Part shown: piece after piece, positions 7,508 through 13,575 of the stretch
Layout of the letters: each line of letters begins with the position of its first letter
Numbering within the stretch: the stretch's first letter is position 1
NCBI GenBank assembly: GCA_050258555.1
Contig: JBLMZA010000018.1
Location: 1-37,686, forward strand
Origin: CAISDA01 sp050258555
GTDB lineage: Bacteria > Bacteroidota > Ignavibacteria > UBA10030 > UBA8401
Length of the DNA stretch: 37,686 bases
Direction of reading: 5' to 3'
Notes under the pieces: model-generated
What the model saw: the letters and a program-made list of their open reading frames with translations, nothing else
The model's database searches: none
Told to the model about the DNA's origin: nothing
Program-made: the position numbers and the translations under genes

Positions 7508-8563
7508 TCAACAGCATTCCACCACGGTTCGAACGATCGTTGCGGTCTGGGGCAGCTGTTCGGATTCCAACGCGCGGCATGCGGCAATCGGAGACGCCTC
7601 GGCGCCGATTCTCACATGGCGCGGCGCCGGCAGCATCGCTCCCGGCACGCTGTGCCGTATCTCTTCAATCGATGCGATCATCTCGGATCCCCAACCGGAT
7701 TCCACGGGTGATTCCTCGGCATAGACCAGCAGCGAAGGAAACCCGGCGTTCATCAGCGAGGCAAGATGCGCTCGGGGCACGGGCGAGAGCTGAGAGAAGA
7801 CGGCGAGGTCGCACTCGAGCCCCTCGTCTTCATGGAGCGCTGCGACGGCCTCGATGCACAAGGGCGCCATGCCTCCGTAGCAGAACAATAGCGCATCACT
7901 CACAGGGCTGAAGCGCTGGCGAAGAACGACCGTGGGAAAAAGCGCCGAAGGATCCTCGAGCCGTTCGAGAGTCCAGCCTTCCAGACAGGTGAAGCGTTCC
8001 TGCGCATAGAGCCGCTTATTCTCGATGAAGAGCACGGGCGCATGCGCCGACTGCACGGCAATCGACAGGAGCTCGCCCGGATCGGCCACGTGATTGATGG
8101 CCGCCACAGCGAGTCCCGGCACTCCAAGGAAATGTTTCTCCAGCGACTGGCTGTGCGTGGGACCGTATCCGCGCCTGCCGCCCATCGGCGTCCGCACGAC
8201 CATCGGCACGCTGACCGTGTCGTCGTACATCCACCGGAATTTCGCCGCGTGATTCACCAATTGATCGGCCGCCAGCGTCAGAAAGTCGCCGAACATGATC
8301 TCCGCGACCGGCGTAAAGCCGCGCAGCGCCAGCCCGCAGGCAAGTCCGACGATCGCCGCTTCCGAAATCGGCGTGCCGAAGACGCGGTCGGGATAGCATG
8401 CGGAGAGTCCGCGCGTCACCTTGAACGCGCCGCCGTAGGGATCCAGGATGTCCTCGCCGAGCACGACCATGCGCTGGTCATTGCTCATGAGCATATGCAT
8501 CGCGCCGTTAAGCGAGGAGAGCACCGTTGCCGTTTTTTCTGTCTGTGCGCACCGTGTAGTCAT
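7508..8563 (-). CDS. 2-oxoacid dehydrogenase-type E1 component, beta subunit
   Basis: A PdhB/AcoB/BkdA2-like transketolase-type subunit of ~351 residues. VVLGEDILDPYGGAFKVTRG holds the conserved Glu (~37) that activates thiamine diphosphate. TPISEAAIVGLACGLALRG and GGRRGYGPTHSQSLE are the family core, and the C-terminal transketolase domain follows. With E1-alpha it forms the alpha2beta2 enzyme that decarboxylates a 2-oxoacid (or cleaves a ketose, in hijacked versions) and transfers the C2 or acyl unit to the E2 lipoyl group. The start at 8563 gives the usual N-terminus but overlaps the E1-alpha end by 56 nt; the later ATG at 8500 would cut into the first helix. Overlap with E1-alpha means coupled translation. 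Substrate not predictable from sequence. Confidence 0.88.
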   Translation of the reverse strand: MTTRCAQTEKTATVLSSLNGAMHMLMSNDQRMVVLGEDILDPYGGAFKVTRGLSACYPDRVFGTPISEAAIVGLACGLALRGFTPVAEIMFGDFLTLAADQLVNHAAKFRWMYDDTVSVPMVVRTPMGGRRGYGPTHSQSLEKHFLGVPGLAVAAINHVADPGELLSIAVQSAHAPVLFIENKRLYAQERFTCLEGWTLERLEDPSALFPTVVLRQRFSPVSDALLFCYGGMAPLCIEAVAALHEDEGLECDLAVFSQLSPVPRAHLASLMNAGFPSLLVYAEESPVESGWGSEMIASIEEIRHSVPGAMLPAPRHVRIGAEASPIAACRALESEQLPQTATIVRTVVECC

Positions 8564-9524
8564 AGGGGAGCGTTCCCGTGTGTCTGTAGGCCGGCGCCTC
8601 TTGTGCATGCGCCTGCGCCTCGTGAATGAGCAATGTCACGCGCTGTTCGATTTCCCATGCGCGGTCTCTCGCGAGCTTCGCGCGGAAGGCCGAGAGCGGA
8701 TCGCGCTCCCACGCCCGCCGGATCTCGGAACGCTCGCGCGTGTCGTCGCCCTTGCTGTGCGGTCCGAGTCTCGCATTGTGAAGGATGAGGCAGCGCGGCC
8801 GCCCCCGCTCCCTCACATCGTCGATCGAGCAGGAAGCGACGCCGAGCAGCGCCTGCGCATCGAGCGAACGCTCGAAGAGTTCATCGGCGCGGATGTTGAA
8901 GGCTTCGGCGCGCGCGCGGATCGATCCCGAGACACCGAGCCTCGACGGCGTGCTTTGCGCATAGCCGTTGTCCTCGATCACAAAGAGCACGGGCAGGTTC
9001 CAGAGCGACGCGATATTGAACGATTCATAGACCGCGCCTTCACCCAGCGTGCCGTCGCCGAGAAAAACGACGGCGACCGCCCCGCTCGGCTTCATCTTCT
9101 CGGCAAGGGCCATGCCGCAGGCCACCGGCACGATTCCTCCCTGCACGCCGTTCGAATAATATCGATGGAAGTGCAGATGCTGGCTTCCCCCTCTGCCTGC
9201 GCACATGCCTCCGGGCTTGCCCATGATCTCGAGATACAGCAGTTCGATCTCGCCGCAATAGGCAAGAAAATGTCCGTGGTTGCGGTGGTTGCTCACGATG
9301 AGGTCGCGCCTCCGGTCGACGGCCGAGAGAATGCCCGCGGCCGTCGCTTCCTGGCCCAGGCAGGTGTGTGTCGTGCCGGCGACTTCGCCGGCATCGAACA
9401 TCTCGAGCACGGAGGTTTCGAAACTCCGTATCGTATACATCAGCTCATAGAGCGCCTCGGCATCCGAGCGTCTGTCGCACAGCGGGATGCACAGACAGCG
9501 CGCCGCATCATTGGATCGGTTCAT
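8508..9524 (-). CDS. 2-oxoacid dehydrogenase-type E1 component, alpha subunit
   Basis: A PdhA/AcoA-like subunit of ~338 residues. The thiamine diphosphate motif is complete: GDGTLGEGAVYESFNIASL (~156 onward) ending in VIEDNGYAQST. The substrate-channel segments SNHRNHGHFLAYCGE and GMCAGRGGSQHLHF match the family (RGHxHxLA; GxxxGKGGSMH). The active-site loop carries HSKGDDTRERSE, the equivalent of the phosphorylation loop (HSxxDD). Three in-frame ATGs (9575, 9548, 9524) precede the conserved part and none has a good ribosome site; 9524 overlaps E2 least (17 nt). It sits between E2 and E1-beta with overlaps on both sides, so the three subunits should be made together. No E3 (lipoamide dehydrogenase) gene is nearby. 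Confidence 0.88.
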   Translation of the reverse strand: MNRSNDAARCLCIPLCDRRSDAEALYELMYTIRSFETSVLEMFDAGEVAGTTHTCLGQEATAAGILSAVDRRRDLIVSNHRNHGHFLAYCGEIELLYLEIMGKPGGMCAGRGGSQHLHFHRYYSNGVQGGIVPVACGMALAEKMKPSGAVAVVFLGDGTLGEGAVYESFNIASLWNLPVLFVIEDNGYAQSTPSRLGVSGSIRARAEAFNIRADELFERSLDAQALLGVASCSIDDVRERGRPRCLILHNARLGPHSKGDDTRERSEIRRAWERDPLSAFRAKLARDRAWEIEQRVTLLIHEAQAHAQEAPAYRHTGTLPYDYTVRTDRKNGNGALLA

Positions 9525-10689
9525 GGGAGAGTCGGTTGAGTTCGTCATCGAGTGTGTGAAGAAAATCGGCAGCATACATGCCGTCGCACAGCGTATGATC
9601 GTAGGAGAGCGTCAGCGTGCAGAGGCGGATTTCCCGGCATTTCCCGTCCAGCAGTTCGACGCTCGCACGCTCGCCGGCCACGGCGAGGATGGCCGACTGA
9701 TACTGATTCGGCAGCGCCTGGAATGAGAGAAGCGGAGGCTCCGCGATATGGGAGATCGTGAAGCAGCCGCCGGCCGAGTCTTCCTCACGGAGCGATCCGC
9801 GGTTGGCCTTCATCGCGAGCGCCGTCGAGCGCCGTGCGATCTCCTCAACGGGCAGCGTATCGGCCTCGCGCACCACCGGCGTGAAGAGTCTGCCGTCGAG
9901 ACTGCGCACGACGAATCCGATATCGCAGCTGCGGTAGCAGTAGACCGATCGGCTGTAATAGATGGAGCGGAGGCGGGGAAATTTCTTCAGCGCTCGGGAT
10001 GCGGCGCCGATGATGCAGTGCAGGAGCGTCAGCATGCACCCCGATTCCTGCGATCGCCGGATGAAGGCGTTGATGGAGGAAAGCCTGATATCCCTCGAGG
10101 CGCTCGTCAGAAGCAGCGACTGGCGGGAGACAGAGAGCACGTCGGCCACGGCGGCCTCATGCTCGGAAAGCGGTCCGAGTTCATCGACACGAAGGCGGAT
10201 GGATTCCGGAAGCACGGGGCGTTCCCGTGCCGCTCCGTTTGCCTCTCTGGCCGAGAGATAGGCGCGCACGTCCTTTTCCTTGATCGCGCCGCGCACGCCC
10301 CGGGCGCGCATCTCGAGTTCGGAAATGCCCGATGCCTCCATCAGGAGCCTCGCGCGCACCGTCACCTCGGGCTGTCCGCCCTCTTCCCTGCTCATGGGAG
10401 GCGGCTCGGACCGGGTGCGATCGGCCAGGAAGCGCTCGATCTCGTCCATGGACGGACCGATCAGTCCGAGCTCATCGCCGACATGCACTTTCTTTCCCGG
10501 GGCGACCAGATGATAGAGCACACCGGAGGATTCGGCACAGACTTCGGCGGCGGCCTTGGAAGTTTCCACGACGGACACAGGCGTCTCGATGCCGACGGAC
10601 GTCCCGTGCGGGACCGCCCACTCGACAAACCTCACCGTGTCGTCGTTGACGTTCAGCTGCGGTACAACAATAGCATGGATCCCGTTCAT
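9508..10689 (-). CDS. Lipoyl-domain E2 acyltransferase of a 2-oxoacid dehydrogenase-like complex
   Basis: 393 residues with three parts in the standard order. A biotinyl/lipoyl domain (~5-80) has the lipoylation Lys45 in ETSKAAAEV. A peripheral subunit-binding domain (~108-147) includes ASGISELEMRARGVRGAIKE. A CAT-like catalytic domain (~165-390) has GGCFTISHI and the active-site SYDHTLCDG, with catalytic His365 and Asp369. The usual motif is DHRxxDG; here Arg is Thr. The protein would accept an acyl group from E1 on its lipoamide and pass it on, normally to CoA and here perhaps to the ACP encoded downstream. GGGGG lies 6 nt before ATG 10689. It follows the SGNH lipoprotein gene by 59 bp with no terminator or clear promoter between. 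Confidence 0.9.
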   Translation of the reverse strand: MNGIHAIVVPQLNVNDDTVRFVEWAVPHGTSVGIETPVSVVETSKAAAEVCAESSGVLYHLVAPGKKVHVGDELGLIGPSMDEIERFLADRTRSEPPPMSREEGGQPEVTVRARLLMEASGISELEMRARGVRGAIKEKDVRAYLSAREANGAARERPVLPESIRLRVDELGPLSEHEAAVADVLSVSRQSLLLTSASRDIRLSSINAFIRRSQESGCMLTLLHCIIGAASRALKKFPRLRSIYYSRSVYCYRSCDIGFVVRSLDGRLFTPVVREADTLPVEEIARRSTALAMKANRGSLREEDSAGGCFTISHIAEPPLLSFQALPNQYQSAILAVAGERASVELLDGKCREIRLCTLTLSYDHTLCDGMYAADFLHTLDDELNRLSHEPIQ

Positions 10690-10748
10690 ACGATTCCCCC
10701 GTCATGATAGTCGCACAAACGTTATGATGATTCTATTATCGGCAGCTC

Positions 10749-11618
10749 TCAGAGTTTTGGAAGGGCGGCGTGAAGATTTTTTTGCTGCGTGCGGAGCGCC
10801 TCGCCCAGCACGCGGATGAGCTCGCGCGCGGCGCTCGCCCGGCCCGCACGGTTCAAGTGCCCGCCGTCGTCTGTATATTCGGGCGCAAGCGCCTCATACT
10901 CGGCGCCTTCGAAGACGAACCGCTCCGGCGATCCGTCGGGATGCGTGGATTCGACGCGGGCCAGGTCATAGAGCGCCTGGCCGCGATAGTGCTCGCGCAG
11001 GAGATGATTGAAGCGGGAACGCTCGATATTGTCGGCTTCGAAACGGTCGCCGCGGCCCAGAAGCGTTTTGATGAACTCCTTCACGCCGGTGCGCCGGGCA
11101 GTCAGCGGAGCGGTGACATGAATGAAGAGGGTCTTCGGATGGATCGTTTTCAGGGAATCGATCGTCGCGCGATAGCGCGCAAAGATCTCTTCGGCCTTCA
11201 TGCCCTGGCCGAAATCGATGAAGCAGAATTTCATGATGGCGATATCGGGTCCCGCTTCCCCGAAGCGTTCAAGCTCGCGGGCAAAGGCGTCGCACTTGGT
11301 CCCCGGCTTCGTGTTCTCGCCGATGATGCCGTCGGCAAGCAGCGCGCCGTCGGAAAGCGGAGCGTCTGCGGAAATCCGATGAAACCGGAGCGCCCGGCCG
11401 GATGAGTCTCCGGTCAGTTCGGAAAGGCCGAGCAGGATGTTGTTGCCGACCGAGTGATGGCCGAAATAGATGCGCGCGCCCCTGATGAGAGCGATATCGG
11501 CCCCGAGTGATGCATCGGGCATGGTGCGATCCTCCTTTCGCCGGTCTGATGAACATGCAAAGAGCACTATTCCCATTGCCAGTACAGCAGCGACGCTCAG
11601 AACGTTGCTTCTCATCAT
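10749..11618 (-). CDS. SGNH/GDSL-type hydrolase, lipoprotein
   Basis: A 289-residue exported protein. MMRSNVLSVAAVLAMGIV then VLFAC form a lipoprotein signal with the lipid-bearing Cys at about residue 22. Block I is atypical: IYFGHHSVGNNILLGL, with Ser in HHSVG where GDS normally stands. The C-terminal YTDDGGHLNRAGR is the Asp-x-x-His block of SGNH hydrolases. The middle part (PDIAIMKFCFIDFGQG) is the usual core strand. These enzymes remove or transfer acyl groups on sugars or lipids. The start at 11618 has AAGGGGGG 9 nt upstream. It has its own promoter and lies 59 bp before E2, so it is probably the first gene of the acyl-ACP operon; a surface esterase or transacylase acting on the same acyl group is an inference. 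Confidence 0.75.
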   Translation of the reverse strand: MMRSNVLSVAAVLAMGIVLFACSSDRRKEDRTMPDASLGADIALIRGARIYFGHHSVGNNILLGLSELTGDSSGRALRFHRISADAPLSDGALLADGIIGENTKPGTKCDAFARELERFGEAGPDIAIMKFCFIDFGQGMKAEEIFARYRATIDSLKTIHPKTLFIHVTAPLTARRTGVKEFIKTLLGRGDRFEADNIERSRFNHLLREHYRGQALYDLARVESTHPDGSPERFVFEGAEYEALAPEYTDDGGHLNRAGRASAARELIRVLGEALRTQQKNLHAALPKL

Positions 11619-11690
11619 CGGTCGTGCCCCCCTTATTTTTCGCAACGATGGCAACCGCGTTTCCCTGTCGATGGATCGGCAGTAACAGCC

Positions 11691-11718
11691 AATATAGAAA
11701 ATTCCGGATGTTCCACAA
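11691..11718 (-). promoter_or_regulatory. Promoter of the SGNH-E2-E1-ACP-GNAT operon
   Basis: Minus strand: TTGTGG (11713-11718), a 16-bp spacer, TATATT (11691-11696). It lies directly after the upstream terminator and about 73 bp before the start at 11618. No convincing promoter is visible between the SGNH and E2 genes, so this one probably serves all six. Confidence 0.5.
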
Positions 11719-11726
11719 GCTGGGGG

Positions 11727-11777
11727 AAAAAAAGCGTCAGGCGCAGAGTGTCGTTCGGTCTCGTGCGCCTGACGCTT
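11727..11777 (-). terminator. Intrinsic terminator of the TonB receptor / T9SS operon
   Basis: Minus strand, 36 bp after the stop at 11814: arm AAGCGTCAGGCGCA (11777-11764), an 18-nt loop, the complementary arm (11745-11732), then a run of T. A perfect 14-bp stem with a T-tract is a textbook rho-independent terminator. Confidence 0.9.
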
Positions 11778-11813
11778 CAGGCAAAGCGATGCGATGGCAT
11801 GATGCGTGAGCCG

Positions 11814-13496
11814 TTATTTCGCAAGCAGCATCTTCCGGACGGCGCTTTCTTTTTCCGTCGCCAGACGGTAGAGATACATGCCGGAGGCGAGACGGGATGC
11901 ATCGAAGCGCACCGTATGATGGCCGGCCTCCATCCGTCCGTCGACAAGCGACGCCACTTTCTGTCCGAGCACGTTATAGACGGCAAGGGAGACCGCGGAG
12001 GCCTTCGGCAGATCGAAGGAGATCGATGTCGCGGGGTTGAACGGATTCGGATAATTCTGCATGAGCGCAAAGCCGCTCGGGACGAGTTCTTCGGCTTCAT
12101 GCACGGCGGTTGCGATCTTGAACCAGTTGAGCGAACCGACAGGCTGTCCGCCCGTGCCGCCGGTGTAGGCGGGCGATGTGGTCGGATAGCGCAGATCGAG
12201 CGTGTCGCGCAGGTAGAGATAGCCTTTCCTGTCGAAATCATTCGGGTCGGATGCCGTGCCGTACGTCCACGCGCCCGGCGTGTTCTTCGTCTTGTTGCCT
12301 CCGGAAGGCGAGCGATACCAGCGCATGAGCTGCGTCATGAGCTTCGGGGCCTTGTTGAATGTGAGCGGGATCTTCGTGAACGCCTTCGAGGAATCGGCGC
12401 CGAGCCGGCTGTTGATATGCCACGTCAGGATCGCACCTTCGCCCGTCACGCCGGCCGAGGCGTACTGGTTGTAGAAGGCCTGTCCGGAATCCGAGACGCT
12501 GTAGTAATTGTTCGAGATCGTCCAGTTCGTGGTCGCATTCGGGAACGAGAAGATCCAGTTCATGCGCGCGTTGCCGTAGGGATCCTTCTCGCCGCTCGGG
12601 ATGAACTCCGCCTGTCGCGTGGCATCCGAATCGTTGCCCATGGCGAAGGCATCGACAAACAGGTTGTTCGTGATGATCGCCCGGTCGCCCACCGTGCCGA
12701 GCGAGAGGATGCCGTGATAGGAAGAACCGTTGACGAGCGTGTTGTGGTCGAACTTCAGATACTTGATGGCGCCCGTGGAGGTTCCGGTGGATGTCGCCGG
12801 ATAATGACGGATGATGCGGTCGAGCCAGTTGACGAATGTGTTGTTTGTCATGACGAGCGTGTCGACCGTCGATGCGCGAAGGTCGATCGCCTTGCCGGCG
12901 CCGAGATTCGAGCGGCCGAGATACCCCATGTTGGCGAAGATCGTGTTGGTGATCTTGATCGTGGCCGGAGCTCCGTCCGTTCTGATGTGGTTGCCGTTGG
13001 AGTTGGAAAGAATGCAGGAGTCGATCGTGATATTGACGCCGGAAGCGGTCGAGGGGATCTGTATCAATCCGCCCTGCATGTTCCAGCGGTTGGTGTCCGT
13101 CGGCTCATAGTAGCCGGTGAGCTGGATGTTTCTCATTTCGAGATTGCCGGCCATCTGGAAGAGCTGTCCCGGCGGATTCCACGGCGAGGTGCCGGTGCCG
13201 GTGGGATAGAGCATGACCACGGGCTTCTTCGTCGTCGAGCTGTCGTTGGCCTTGATCCTGAGCGTCCAGCCGGCGGGAGAAGCGAAGACGGCGTTGGAGA
13301 CGTAGAGTGCGCCGCGCGTGAGAACGTAGACGCGGTTGGGAAGCTTCGCGATCGCCGTGTCGGCGGCGATCTGCTGATTCAGCGTCAGGCTGCCGCCACC
13401 GGTCCACGGCGTCAGGCGCAGCTCCTGTGCCTGCAGAAGCAGGGGCAGTGCGGCAAGCAGGCAAACGGCAACAATCGTATTCCGTTTCACGTTCAT
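11814..13496 (-). CDS. Secreted right-handed beta-helix protein with type IX secretion sorting domain
   Basis: 560 residues. A Sec signal peptide (MNVKRNTIVAVCLLAALPLL, cleaved near LQAQ) is followed by a long parallel beta-helix region (~80-330). Its repeated strand-turn units, rich in Asn and Thr (ITIDSCILSNSNGNHIRT, VMTNNTFVNWLDRIIR, IITNNLFVDAF), resemble pectate-lyase-like and DUF4957/DUF5123 proteins of FCB bacteria. From ~482 to the end is the T9SS C-terminal domain: NYPNPFNPATSISFDLP, then VYNVLGQKVASL and GMYLYRL, ending in KMLLAK. Such proteins are exported and either released or tethered at the cell surface. GGAGG lies 6 nt before ATG. It follows the TonB receptor gene by 79 bp, so it is likely a pectin-binding or pectin-cleaving partner. 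Catalytic residues cannot be assigned safely. Confidence 0.88.
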   Translation of the reverse strand: MNVKRNTIVAVCLLAALPLLLQAQELRLTPWTGGGSLTLNQQIAADTAIAKLPNRVYVLTRGALYVSNAVFASPAGWTLRIKANDSSTTKKPVVMLYPTGTGTSPWNPPGQLFQMAGNLEMRNIQLTGYYEPTDTNRWNMQGGLIQIPSTASGVNITIDSCILSNSNGNHIRTDGAPATIKITNTIFANMGYLGRSNLGAGKAIDLRASTVDTLVMTNNTFVNWLDRIIRHYPATSTGTSTGAIKYLKFDHNTLVNGSSYHGILSLGTVGDRAIITNNLFVDAFAMGNDSDATRQAEFIPSGEKDPYGNARMNWIFSFPNATTNWTISNNYYSVSDSGQAFYNQYASAGVTGEGAILTWHINSRLGADSSKAFTKIPLTFNKAPKLMTQLMRWYRSPSGGNKTKNTPGAWTYGTASDPNDFDRKGYLYLRDTLDLRYPTTSPAYTGGTGGQPVGSLNWFKIATAVHEAEELVPSGFALMQNYPNPFNPATSISFDLPKASAVSLAVYNVLGQKVASLVDGRMEAGHHTVRFDASRLASGMYLYRLATEKESAVRKMLLAK

Positions 13497-13575
13497 AAAC
13501 AGCCTCCATGTGTGTGTAGGTTATTAGATCATCATGTATGTGTAGAGTGTGGTTGATTGAATGAATGCGCGTGTA

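Noticed and set aside
7249..10689. The E1/E2 genes as the housekeeping pyruvate dehydrogenase
   Set aside because: Possible, but the missing E3, the ACP and GNAT partners and the Thr in the E2 active-site motif make a specialised role more likely; kept as an alternative rather than the call.
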